A stretch of 64,000 nt of DNA, from positions 56,002,561 through 56,066,560 of the forward strand of contig CM054156.1 in the NCBI GenBank assembly GCA_028751875.1, in the 5' to 3' direction. Source of the DNA: Rapana venosa (taxonomy: Eukaryota; Mollusca; Gastropoda; Neogastropoda; Muricidae). A program made the translations under genes and the position numbers. Under the pieces are notes generated by a model. That model worked only from the letters and a program-made list of their open reading frames with translations, searched no databases and was not told the origin of the DNA. Below are positions 1 through 10,194 of this stretch, one piece after another. Within the stretch, counting starts at the first letter, position 1, and each line of letters begins with the position of its first letter.

Positions 1-900
1 TGTTATGTCTTGGGGGTGTGCTTTTTGGTGTTGCAACTTAAAAGCGTTTCATAGCAGAACGCATAGCAACTTACAGAAGAATGATAAAGAGCTAAAACAA
101 AAAACCAACATTGAAAAAATTACATGGCGAAAAAATCGACAAACAATCAGGGTGGTGTGTTGTGTGTGTGTGGGTCGGCGTGCGGCGAGTGGTAGTCTCC
201 CGCGCGCGCGGCGCGCGCGGTCTCGGCGACGGCCTCAGGTGTGAGCGGCTAAAAGGCTCAACGATCGAGCGACGAAACTAAAAAAATACAATAAAAATCT
301 AAATGTTAACAAGGAGCCGGAACCAAAAACTTGCAGTTTATGGACAGTGGTTAGGCTGTTTATGCGCACGGAATCATTCAGGTTGGGCGTGGAATCGTGG
401 TGTGTGGTGGTGTTGGGGAGGGTGGTGTGGGTTGGGAGTGTGTGTGTGTGTGTGGGTGTTGATAAGTACGCTGTTATGTCGGAGGCGAATGGGTGGTGTG
501 TGGTGGTGCGGTGCTGGTGGTTGGGTGGGTGTTTTGTGGTGGTGGTTGTGGTTGTGTGTGTGTGTTGTGTGTGTGTGGGGTGGGGTGTTGTGTGTGTTTG
601 TGTTTAAGTTACTCTTGTTTGGTCGAGATAATGTGGGTGTGGGGGTGTGTCTGTGTGTTGGTCTGTGCTGTGTCTGTGTTGGTTGGTCTGTGGGGTTTGT
701 CCTGTTGGTTGTGTGTGGTGTGGTTGTTTGGGTAGATTTGTTAAAGGTCGTCGGGAGGAGAAGACTATGTGTGTCGCTTGTTATTTATTTGGCAAGCAGG
801 TTAAATTTCTTTCTTGGGGTAATAAAGCCGGGGTTTCTTCTGTCGTTCTGTTGGTGGTGAGGTGGCTGCGGGCACTCGTGTAATTTTGGTGTAAGTTGGG
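1..900. other. No gene; GT-rich low-complexity DNA
   Basis: No recognisable gene. From about 380 to 760 the plus strand is almost entirely G and T, made of irregular GTGT, GGTGGT and GTGTGGGG runs. A short CG-alternating patch with near-palindromic CGCGCGCG runs lies at about 200-222. Open frames here are by-products of G/T bias and translate into V/C/W/G-rich peptides with no domain. Confidence 0.7.
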
Positions 901-1128
901 GAGACAGATAGCTCAGAGGGCAAAGAACGCGCTTTCCCCACCAAGTTTACGCAGGCATCGGATCGTGGTTATCCACTTGGAGGGTAACCGTTTTGCGCGC
1001 CTTGGCTTGAGTACAGTCCCCCAATTCACCCAGCTAATAATAGGTACCTACCGCTTGGGGTCAAGACGGTAAAGCAAGCGAGGGAGAGAGATGGTCGCCG
1101 CCCTCAATAGGCTGCCCCTAGAGAAATT
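899..1128 (+). mobile_element. tRNA-derived SINE, family S1, copy 1
   Basis: The 5' head reads like a tRNA with an A-box-like GATAGCTCAGAGGGCAAAG near 907-925. It is followed by a body shared with three other copies in this window (about 2,880, 12,530 and 15,290): GCGCGCCTTGGCTTGAGTAC near 994, then a CACCCAGCT...GGTACCTACC segment near 1,028-1,052. That segment resembles the conserved central domain (Nin-like: CACCCAGGTGTAAATGGGTACC) I know from metazoan SINEs. The tail ends near CCCTAGAGAAATTGAC. SINEs are transcribed by RNA polymerase III and moved by LINE proteins; this copy has many mismatches and is probably inactive. Confidence 0.75.
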
Positions 1129-1820
1129 GACAAAAGTGGATAGAAAAGAGAAATTGCTAGCACAAAGTTCTAAGGAACGGGATGGCTGTTGATTCTGGAC
1201 AGACCGCGGCAGCCCCACGGGGAGAATTTTCCATAAAAAGGCGTGTGTATACGTAAACCCACAAGTGCTGAGTTCGCACCTACTCATGTGTGTGTGGTGT
1301 GTCTGGGGTGTGCACGCGCGCACGGGCCATGTAAGTGAGTGAGGAAATTAGGGATGTCGTCTCTCACTCTCTCTCTCGCCTTTCTATCCTATCTATCGGT
1401 ATTTGTCTAGCGAGATATCTGCAGCTCGCGACTATCGACGTCTATCTCGCCTCGTTGGTCTGTGTGTGGCTGTGGCTGTACTGGAGTAGTGCGTGTGTGG
1501 GTGGCGTGTCTTGTCTATCGGTCTATGAGGAGAAGAGAGAGAGAAAGAGAGAGAAGAGAGAAGAGAGAGAGCGGTAAGCGCCGGTCACATCATGATGGAT
1601 CGAAGCCATAAACAACAAGATCACGGGGCACGTGTCCCAAAATGACCACATCTTCAATGCCTGCTTAGGTCTCTTATAAGTGTCAACTCATAATCAACTA
1701 CGACGGGTCAAGTTTATCCCTTCTATCTCCAATAGTTTGTGTGTATCACAGAAAGTTTGAGTCTTTGTTGTGCTTGCGTGAAACCATATCCGGGTAACTC
1801 TCCATCCCTGCTTTGCTGGG
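1129..1820. other. Intergenic, with short CT/GA microsatellites
   Basis: No gene recognised. A short CT-rich run lies near 1,358-1,378 and a purine-only GAGA tract near 1,528-1,573. The rest is mixed-composition sequence with no identifiable element. Confidence 0.6.
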
Positions 1821-1834
1821 CCAAAGATCTAGCG

Positions 1835-1965
1835 AGGAGGAGCGGAGGAGGAGAGGAGGACTGCAGCAGCAGCAGCACAGCAGCAGGGAAGAAGAAAATA
1901 AAAGAAATAAGAAGAAAAAAGAAGAAGAAAAGAAGAAGACGGATTGATTACAATGAATATAAGGA
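1835..1965. repeat. Purine-rich GAG/CAG/AAG trinucleotide repeat
   Basis: A GAGGAG block, then (CAG)n near 1,861-1,886, then AAG/GAAGAAG to about 1,940. Strongly purine-biased on the plus strand; simple-sequence DNA, not a gene. Confidence 0.8.
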
Positions 1966-2879
1966 AGGCGAGAGAGTAAAACAACAGAGAACACCAGACA
2001 GGCAGACAGACACAGGCAGCACATATAGACAGACAAAAGAGGAGGGGAAAGAGATATAGAAGTCCCAGCCGAAGGTGTATTGTATCTCACATCATGCACT
2101 ATTTGTGCACATACTCTCACTTGTAAATTTCCACGTCAGTGCAGGTCATGAATGGACCTCTGAACAAAGACCTAGGCCAAGGGGCAGGTGTTGTAGTCTG
2201 TTGAATCATCTGTCAGGAACTGTATTTACGTTTCCACAAGTTTTGACTACTCATGCGAATTGCCTTGGCCAGTCGAATATTGTCAGCTAAAAGCCGCGGC
2301 TACCCAACCCTACTCACCGCTCATTGTTAGCTGGAGGGGGGGGGGGGGTAGCTTTTCCCTATGCCCCGACCACAGACACAGGTGATCAGGACGACTGACG
2401 TTCGTTCGCTTGGATAGGCGTCACAGCCTTCGGTGTGGACAGTTGTCCCAGGGTCACATCGACATTTTCCTTTGTAAAGAGAAAGAAGACAAAAGCGAAA
2501 TATCAGCCAATGTCTTTACACCAGAAAGCAGACACCCTAAATGGGTAAAGTGCAAAACATCGCCTGGGGTAACTTTAAAGAAAGAGGAGTTGTGCAAGTT
2601 TTGGAAATAGTAAAAATTGCTGCGGTGGTGTCAAATGCCACGGGGGGTGGCGACCACTGGAAGTTTCTTGGGAGAGGGAAGAAGGGGCGCAAGGTGGCTG
2701 ACGTTAAGAACAGAGCAATGGTAGTGCTAATACGGGGGAGCTGCAACCGCAGCGGTGGGGTGTGGTCCCCGAAAGAACAGGCTACATTTGGCCCGCTCAT
2801 TCTGAGGGCAAGACTTGGATTTCCACAGCACACTAATATAAATCTGAAGGAAAGGGCCCCCCAGAAAGCGAGGGGGCGT
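1966..2879. other. Unassigned sequence, no supported gene
   Basis: Mixed composition. A run of 15 or so G lies near 2,335-2,349. An open frame of 142 codons at 2,541-2,969 on the plus strand has no domain I recognise, runs into the S1 SINE copy and has an overlapping open frame on the other strand, so I do not call it a gene. No other element identified. Confidence 0.5.
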
Positions 2880-3130
2880 AGGGAGCATAAGCAGCAGAGA
2901 CCGCAGTGTCGCCTGGTCCACAGGGGAGGCGGCGGCCCCGCCTCGCCCTCCGCTGTAAACCTTCCCTGACCTCTAAAGAGCACGTACCTGGGGCACTGGG
3001 GGAACAGGGACGAGGATGGATGCCAAGGCACGCCAAACGAGCACCTTTCCCCACGTGAACCACCTCACGCGGCCTTGAACCGAAGCTTGAGAAAAGCTAG
3101 TGCTCTGACCACAGAGATATCCCGTCCCCG
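2880..3130 (-). mobile_element. tRNA-derived SINE, family S1, copy 2
   Basis: Read on the minus strand it begins GGGGACGGGATATCTCTGTG near 3,130, an A-box-like tRNA head. It runs through the shared GGCGTGCCTTGGCATCC segment near 3,035-3,018, CCCCCAGTGCCCC and GTACGTGCTC to a GGTCAGGGAAGGTTTACAGC segment near 2,960. The order of blocks matches copies at 899, 12,530 and 15,290. The central region is more diverged than in the 12.5 kb copy. Confidence 0.72.
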
Positions 3131-3660
3131 ACATGAATAAGATAATTAAAATGGGACTGGGAAGATTTATCCACAGTCTGCAGTTCCATTGGCATTCGCG
3201 AACAACTTACTGGGCTCGGGGCAAAAAAGATAGTTTTAAGAATGTATCTAACCGATACAAAAAAAATCTCACACAAATTATTACGCACAATCCAAATAAG
3301 CAGACACTTTCACTTGCGTACTGACAATGGGGTGTGCCCAGGTGCACGCGGTCGTGAAGGAAAATCGATGAGAAAGTAACGGCAAAGGCAATTCAGACTT
3401 AAAAATAATGGACATATAACCTAATTTGGTACCCTGGGAAATGAAAAGAGGGTGGACACAATCTAGTGAAGCATTAACTCATACCGGAACAATGTTATAG
3501 GACAATAGGACTTCTGTCCGGTGTGAAGTACCGCATGAGCGGCGACTCGCTGCGATCACTGCAAGAGAATGGGCCGCTGATTGAACATCATCCGACGCCC
3601 GCCTCCCCAAAAAGTCCGTCGGAGAAACTATTAAACCGACTGCCGGTGTGAACGCGCGCA
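3131..3660. other. Unassigned sequence
   Basis: AT-leaning to mixed sequence without a gene, microsatellite or repeat that I can match elsewhere in the window. Confidence 0.5.
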
Positions 3661-3664
3661 ACGA

Positions 3665-3835
3665 TCGGGGGCATCACGGTTAAACCCATTGTGCTGGCGG
3701 TAGAGGTGAGCCCTTGGGGGGCCGTGGATCCGATGACCAAAATTTACAAAATGGCATACACACGGGGACTGGATATTTGGTGTAAAGCGCCATGTCCTTA
3801 TCCTCTATCCGCGGAAGAAAAGAAAAATAAATACC
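3665..3835 (+). repeat. Dispersed repeat family A, copy 1
   Basis: Shares ordered blocks with six other places in the window: a block like CGGTTAAACCCATTGTGCTG, then GACCAAAATTTACAAAATGG, then CATACACACGGGGACTGGAT, then TATCCTC...GAAAGAAAAATAAATA as an A-rich tail. Best-preserved relatives are at 30,035 (+) and 28,590 (-). No coding capacity. Probably a short interspersed element, but no tRNA-like head is visible, so the class is uncertain. Confidence 0.72.
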
Positions 3836-4570
3836 AAGCCCAGGCAAAGCCAGTGGAAATTTTACTGAAGAGATCGGGTCAATGAAATTGTTGTGTTTTG
3901 TCGCAATTGAACGTCCGGTTCATTGCTGGGGTAAGGAAGACAAGGTCAAAAGAAGAATGCAGGCATAGCCTGCCGATTGTCTATGAGGCAAGGAAGAGAC
4001 AACATGGCCTACACACTCATACACGATCCGCCACGGAAATGCCTAAAAATAAATGGAGAGTGCTTGGAAATGGTTACATGCCACAAAAACCAACAACACA
4101 ACGGATACTAAGAAGTTGCAACCCCGAAAGAATTTCTGAAACAGCAAATGCACCGCCCCCAAAACAACGAACATGTCCTTAAAAGCATCCCTGTAAGTTT
4201 CTGGCATAAAAGGGCAGTGTGTTTGTGTGAAGAAAATGACAAGGAAAAGTTTAGTCTTGTCACCCTCTCAGAACCATTATGCTTGCTGTTCATGCAGAAG
4301 ACAAAAAGTGCTGGATTCTAGCGTCCCAAGGGGAATGAGGAAACCACACAACACAGAACATGGCCTTAACAGCTGAACAAACAGCCCAAGACAAGGAAAA
4401 TACTTAAACATAACCATTCAGTCACTTCTGGTGAAGAACTTTAAATGAAAGCTGACTATACAACGTAAACAACAATGATAGCAGCCTTGTGTATAAAAAT
4501 ATCGTAATGGGTAAACACAGCACGTCACAACACCACAAACTCTTCCAGCTACGATAAATTAGTAACGTGC
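3836..4570. other. Unassigned sequence
   Basis: No gene, microsatellite or dispersed repeat recognised. Mixed composition with scattered short open frames only. Confidence 0.5.
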
Positions 4571-4574
4571 TTCT

Positions 4575-4880
4575 TCGCGTCGTCGTCGCCTCCTCCCCTC
4601 CCCTCCTTGCCGTGTCGTCTTCGGCTGCGCCTCCTCCCCTCCTCCGTCTCGCTTCTTCGTCGGCTCTCCGCACGCCTCCTCGGCTGCTGCTCTGCTCGTC
4701 CGCTGTCGTTCTTCGCCTCTGCCTCCGCCCCATCCTCCTCCTCTCCTGCTGTCGTCGTCGCCGCTTCATCCTCCTCCTTGCTCCTCCTCCCCTCCTCCTT
4801 CGGCTTTCTCTTCCACCTCCGCCTGCCTCCTCCTCCTCCTCCTCCACCTCCGCGGCGTCGCCGCTCTCCTTCTCCTCCTC
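4575..4880. repeat. Pyrimidine-rich CTC/CGTC trinucleotide repeat
   Basis: About 300 bases of C/T-rich sequence with a strong three-base rhythm (CTC, CTT, CGT, CGC), cleanest at about 4,820-4,845. It keeps open frames on both strands (Arg/Glu-rich on minus, Ser/Leu/Pro-rich on plus), typical of trinucleotide repeats and not evidence of coding. Confidence 0.8.
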
Positions 4881-5440
4881 TGCGGCTCGTCAAATGTGTC
4901 TGACAGCGGCTCCAGGTTGGGGGCTGGCATAGAGCGAAAAGGCTGGGCCGGGCCGGGAAGCCCCTACAAGTCAGGACAACGCAGCCGACTTCGACGGGGG
5001 AGAGAAGAGTGATATGTAAAGTCGTCTGGAAGAAGAAGATAAAAAAGCAGAGAATGGCCCTCAAGAAGGCAGAAAACTAGAAAAGATAGAGGAATAGAAG
5101 AAAAGGAAGAAGCAGTCTGAAAAGAGAGTAGAAAAAGCAAGTCCACACAGAAGTTGGGATGCCAGGGATGACAGGCCCTCGGAGCCCCCACGGGTCAGTG
5201 AACGGGACACTACGCGCTGCCAAGTTGTTCTGGGACAGTTTCAGCCACGGTAAAACATTGATAGACAAGGGATGCATAAAACACTCACAACAACAACAAC
5301 AATAATTACAATCAACAACAAAACCCGCTGCCCAGCACGGAACTGCTAAAATCCGATATCGTGTGGTCGAACCTGTTACAATCAGTGTCGCTAACACATC
5401 TCCTTAAGAGTCTGTTAACGCCGTGCATCTCTGTCTGTCG
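4881..5440. other. Unassigned sequence with a short CAA repeat
   Basis: A purine-rich stretch at about 5,020-5,145 and a short (CAA)n near 5,286-5,305. Nothing else recognised. Confidence 0.5.
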
Positions 5441-8160
5441 GTCTGGGCGCAGCTGTCGTCAGCGGGATTGGCTGTCTGTGAATCCGGTCGCTTCGTCAAC
5501 GATGGGCGGTCTGTTATCTTGCGACTTCGTCATCAAGGTAGCTGTGCGGGCTGGTTAAGCTGTCTGAGTCTTCATCAATTTCTGTCGTCGGGAATCTGTC
5601 AGCTTCCTCTCAGCAATTGGTCGTCTATATCTGTCGGCGTCCTTCTCATTTTGTCTTTCGGTCGGGTAAGCTTCAGCTTCTGCTCAATGGGGCCGGCGGG
5701 GATCTGCATCGGCTAGTGCAGCGAGGGGGCTGTCGCTGTTAAGCTTCTCTTCCGCTTCGATTGTCGGTCTGTCTGGTGTAATCGTGCAACGTCGGGGCAA
5801 GTGTATGTCCTGGCAGGCAGTCACCTCGTCATCAATGGTCGGCTGCGGTAAGCTTGCAGCTAGCGTGTCATTGTAGGTGCTGGCATCTGTCACCTATTCA
5901 GCAAGGTCTTCGGGGTGAAGCGGGCAACGGCTTCATCGGAGGTCTGTCGGGCCGGGTCCGAGCGTGCAGCGTCTTCATCAATTGGCGTTCTGTCTATCGG
6001 TCAGCTTCTGCAGCATGTCTGTCTGTTAACTGTCAGCGTCTCGTCTAGTTGTATTCTGTGTGATCTAGCAGCTGCTTCATCAAGTGGTCTTCCTGTTAAG
6101 CAAGGGCATGCTGCGCATCAAGGGTACTGGCTTTCTGCACTTCGGCGTCAAGTGTCGTCGGCGAGCTTCAGCTCTTCGGCTATGGTGCGTCTGGCGACGG
6201 CGGCGAGCCTGCATCCAGTGTCGGCGGGAAGCTGTCAGCTTCGTCAGCATGGCCTGGGGTAAGCTTCAGCTCTGCATCAATTGCGTGGCGTTAATCGGCA
6301 CGTTCTTCAGCGATTGTGCGGGCTAGCTGGCACGTCGTCAGCAGTGCGGGCGCCCGGGGGAAGGGTGGTGTATCTGGCAGCTTCGTCATCAAGTGTCGGG
6401 CTGTCTGTTTATCGGTCAGCGGCGTCATCAATGGGCGGTCTGGCGATAGCTTCTCCAGCAATTGGATGGAGCTTGTGCGATCTGGCTGCCTAACCGGGCT
6501 GCTCGGTTGGGCGGTCTAGCGCTCATTACCTTTCGGTCGTCTAGCTGTCTGTCTGGCTGTCGGTCTGGGGGGCTGTGCGTCGGAAAATCCTTCATAATGG
6601 GAGGGAGCCGTGTGGGGCCTGCGGTCTGCTCCCCTGGCTGGTCGTGGCGGGCTGGGCGGCAAGCTCGTCCTAGAACTGCGTCTGGGGCGGCGGACAATCT
6701 CAGCATTAATGCTCTGCGGGCTTCCGGCCGGGCGATCTGGCGTGCCAGTCTGACCTTCTAGGCATTAACTGTCTCTGTCTCCTGTCTGTCTGATGGCTGT
6801 CCGGGCGGTCATCATTTTCCAGCATGGATGAGGCAACAGTGGCACTGCCCTTCACTGACTTTGGCGGATCTGCTCGGTACTACGTCTTCGGTCGGTCCGG
6901 GGCGGTGCTGTCGGTCTGCGGCGGGTCGGGCGGAACCTGACCATCTCGTGCATTAACGGTCTGTCGGTCTGGTCTGTCTGTCTGACCATGCTCTTCATGA
7001 ACGGTCTGTTCTGTCTGTCGTCTGACCATCTATGCAGGAACGGGCTTGCTGGCTGTGCATGCTGGTCTTGCGAACCATCTCTTCCATTAACTGTCGGTCT
7101 GCTGTCGGTCTGTCTGTCGGTCCTGTCGTCGGTCTGTCGGTCTGACCTCTCGCAGGAACGGCGGGCCTTCAGCTGCGGCTGTCTGACCATCTCGCACGAT
7201 AGTCTCCGTCTGCGGCTGCATGGTCTTTCCGGTCTCGGCTTTCCGGCGGTCTGGTGGTCTGTCGTAGGGGCGTCTTGGCGTCGTCCTGTCTGTGTGTTCT
7301 GTCGGGCGGGGTCGTGCGTCCAGCCTTCTTGATCGGGCGCTGGCGGCGGGCGGGCTGGCTGCCGCGGTCTGGTCTGCTTCGGTACCAATCTCTTTATATT
7401 GTTCTGTCTTGTCTGGCCGGGCGGGCGGTCCTGTCTGTCGACCCATCTCTGGTATATCTTGCGGGTCGGGCTGCGGGGGCTGGTCTGTCCCGGTGCCGTC
7501 GGGCTGTCTTCCGGACCAGCTAGTCATGAACTGGGCGGTCCTTCGGGCTGACGCATCGCGACCTTCTTTAAATGACTGTCTGTCAGGCTAGTCGTCGGTC
7601 TGACCGCTCTTCAAATAGGCTCTGGCCTGGCGGCTGCGGGGCGGGCGGTCTTCGTTCGGGCTGGCTTGGTGCGGTCTGGTTCCGATTTGACCATCTCTGC
7701 ACTAAGACCTCCGGCGGTCGGCTGGCGGTCTGCTTGGCTGCTGGCTGCGGACAAATCTGCACTAAGTCTCCGGTCTGTCTGGCGGCTGTTCTGGTCGCTG
7801 ACCTGTCCCTTCTGTCTGTCGGCTTGGCGGTAGGTGCGGTCGGCGGCTGTCGGCTTGTCTGCGGGCGGTCTGTCTGACAGCGCATCTCTATGTGCCCGGG
7901 CTGTTGTCTGGGGCGGGCTCGGGTCGGCTTGTCTGTCTGTGCTGACCAAACTCTGCACTAAGGCGCCGGCGGCGTCTGCTTGGTGCTCTGGCTCCGGCGG
8001 TCGTGTCGCTGGTCTTCGGGCTCCTGGCGGTCGGGCTGGCGTGTGGCGGTCGCTTGGGCCGGTCGTCTGGCTGGTCTGCCCTGGACCAGCGCTTCACTAA
8101 CGTCTCCGGCTGTCGGGCGGGCGGTCTGCCTGCGGTTCGTCGTGCCGCCTGGCGGTCTTT
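5441..8160. repeat. Degenerate GTCTG-rich minisatellite, two unit types
   Basis: About 2.7 kb of diverged tandem repeat. In the first part (about 5,440-6,500) the recurring motif is CTTCATCAATTGG followed by CGGTCTGTCGG and GGTAAGCTTC (for example near 5,573, 5,834, 5,970, 6,085, 6,275, 6,390, 6,425). In the second part (about 6,930-8,100) the motif becomes CTGACCATCTCTGCACTAAC followed by GGTCTGTCGGTCTG (near 6,938, 6,984, 7,024, 7,187, 7,690, 7,942, 8,085). Both halves share GTCTGTCGG filler. Unit lengths are irregular, roughly 35-130 bases. Long open frames on both strands follow from the repeat. Confidence 0.8.
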
Positions 8161-8269
8161 GTTAATGTAATAACAAACACAACACTGGGGTGGTACGGGA
8201 ACGGCGATAGCTAGGGCGTCGGGCGGGGCTGTCAACGTGATGGGTTGCTGGGTTGGGCCAATTCTAAGT

Positions 8270-8935
8270 CACGTTTGGGGGCTGCGCAGCGCGCGCTCGC
8301 CGCTCTCCTCTCTACCTCTCCTCGCTCTCTCGCTCGCTCTCACGCCGCGCGCTCGTGCTTGCGCGCCGCTCGCTCTCCTCTCTCATCCTCTCGCAGCGCT
8401 CGCTCGCGCTGCTGTCGTTCGTGCGTGTTCGGTGCGAAGCGCGCGCAGGTGTCTGTGGTGTGGCGTGTGTGCGGCGTGCTGGGGTGGGTTGTTGTGGAAT
8501 GGTGGAGCTTGGGGGTGTGGGTTTGGAGTGTGGAGGGGGGGGGGCGGGTTTGGTGTGCCGCGCGCGCGGGGGGTGGGGCAATGTGTGGGGGGGTATGCGC
8601 CGCGCCGCGCGCGTTGTGGTGTGCAATGTGTGTTGTGTGTGTAGGCGCGCGCGCGCGTGGGTGGTGGCGGGTGAGAGTGCGGGGGTGGGGAGGCGCGGCG
8701 CGCGCTGGGTGGTGTTGGCATTGTGGGGGGGGGTTGGGTGTGTGTGTGTTGGTGTGTGTGGGTGAGCGCGTGCGTCCGTGTACGCGTACGCGGACGCGGG
8801 GTGGGGGCAAGGGCAAGGCGAAGACAGTATACGCAAACGTTGTGTGCTAGAGGACGCGAAAGGAAAAAGAAGAGAGAACGAACGAAAGGGCTGGGGAAAA
8901 GGGAGTGGGGGGGGGGGGGGGGACACTAGGGGTGA
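8270..8935. repeat. GC-rich CT/CG then GT/CG low-complexity tract
   Basis: About 8,280-8,440 is CGCTCGCTCTC-type sequence. About 8,440-8,830 is GTGTG and GCGCGC alternation with G runs, including CG-dinucleotide patches that can adopt Z-DNA. A G homopolymer of about 15 lies at 8,907-8,922. All six frames are long and open for compositional reasons; no domain was seen. Confidence 0.75.
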
Positions 8936-8984
8936 CCGAGGGAGACAACGTTGAAAGTGCCGTGCGGCGGCGTGCGTCCATGGG

Positions 8985-9084
8985 CGATAATGACGCGGAG
9001 AATGCACACAGATAATGACACGGAGATGCACACAGGGGATAAAGGACACCAAGAGGGCAATCATGACACAGAGATGTCAAAGTC
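8985..9084. repeat. AATGACACAGAG minisatellite, left part
   Basis: Imperfect 12-18 base units of the form AATGACACGGAGATGCACAC. The same motif resumes at about 9,305, so this is the left half of an array interrupted by the family A copy at 9,085-9,300. Confidence 0.75.
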
Positions 9085-9300
9085 CTTCCGGATGACACTA
9101 AAACCGAGGTCCCGGTGGCAACGCACTCAGAACAGCTGGGCGCGCATGTTAAAACCCCGTTCCCTTTGCAGAAGATGGGCCAAGTGGGACTGGTAACGAG
9201 GACAGAATTTTAAAACTTGCATATACACGGGACTGGATGTAAAAAAAAAACCCTCACCGATCTTTGTTCAGTATCCTCGAAAGAAAGATACAAGTCTAAA
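9085..9300 (+). repeat. Dispersed repeat family A, copy 2
   Basis: Contains AAAGTCCTTCCGG, GCGCATGTTAAAACCCCGTT, ACAGAATTTTAAAACTTGCA, TATACACGGGACTGGATGTA and TATCCTCGAAAGAAAGATA in the same order as the copies at 30,035 (+) and, reversed, 28,590. It also includes the 5' portion (AAAGTCCTTC) missing from shorter copies. It sits inside an AATGACACAGAG array. Confidence 0.78.
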
Positions 9301-9670
9301 AAAAAATGTAAAAAAAGAACAAAATGACAATGAGAAAACACAGAGAATCACCAGAAAATAACATAAGAAGGACACAGAGAAGGACACTGAAATGACACAG
9401 AGATACACGAGAATAACTAGGAGAATGACACAGAGAAGACATAAGAGAAGAACACAGAAATAGCACAAGAATGACACAGAGAATTAACACTTATACAAAG
9501 AATACGCAAAGAATGACCAACAGAGAATGACACAGGAATTGGGTCTGAGAAATGGTACAGAAGAAATGGCACAGGGATTACACTGAGAGTGACACAGAGA
9601 AGGACACAGAGAAAGGTGACACACAGAGAAACACCAGAGAATGATACTGAGACACGAATAACAGAAGGAG
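9301..9670. repeat. AATGACACAGAG minisatellite, right part
   Basis: Imperfect tandem repeat of GAATGACACAGAGAA, AGGACACAGAGAAG and related 11-17 base units over about 350 bases. It carries no credible gene. Confidence 0.8.
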
Positions 9671-9699
9671 AGAGAAAGAGAAGGGTGTGTGATAGGGTT

Positions 9700-9920
9700 G
9701 TGTTGGTCAGGGGGGGGGGGGTGGGTGGGGGGGCTGCTGGCTGAGGCTGGAGTGGTGGGTAGGTGGGTGGGGGGGTGGGGGGGTTGGGGGGTGGGGGGGG
9801 TTGTGGTGGGCGGTGGGTGGGTGGGGGTGGGGTGGGTTGGAGTTTAATTGATGTGTGGGGGGGTTGTTTGGGCCTGCGAGCGGCGCTCGCTGCTGCTCTT
9901 GCTGCGTGGGGGGGGGTAAA
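9700..9920 (+). repeat. G-rich tract with quadruplex potential
   Basis: Dense runs of three to ten or more G separated by T, TGG or TGGGT over about 210 bases. The plus strand satisfies simple G-quadruplex patterns many times. No gene. Confidence 0.8.
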
Positions 9921-10194
9921 GGAGATAGGGGGACGTTAGGGGGAGTATTCAGATCTTTTCTTGGGATCTGTAGGGTGATGACCGGTCAATCACGCTGAAG
10001 AGTGTGGGAAGGCTGTATGCAGAGGGCGCTTGCTAATACGTTTGGCGATTACATATGCATTTATTTCAAAAACCGTATGATGGCACATGAAAATGTACAC
10101 AAAGTAGATGTAACGAATCTCCCCTCCCAAAAAACGAACAAACAAATAAGCACACAAAAAGACAACAACAAAACTGCTGATAAAAGTAAAGGCG
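9921..10194. other. Unassigned sequence
   Basis: A-rich and mixed sequence between the G-rich tract and the LINE. It may include a diverged 5' extension of the LINE, but I cannot read motifs in it. Confidence 0.45.

Noticed and set aside
2541..2969. 142-codon plus frame in mixed-composition DNA
   Set aside because: No recognised domain, an overlapping 164-codon frame exists on the other strand, and it ends inside a SINE copy.
4422..5064. Arg/Glu-rich minus frames of 141 and 171 codons
   Set aside because: Products of the CTC/CGT trinucleotide repeat.
8237..9064. Overlapping long frames of 135-250 codons on both strands
   Set aside because: GC/GT-rich low-complexity DNA with open frames in all directions; no domain.
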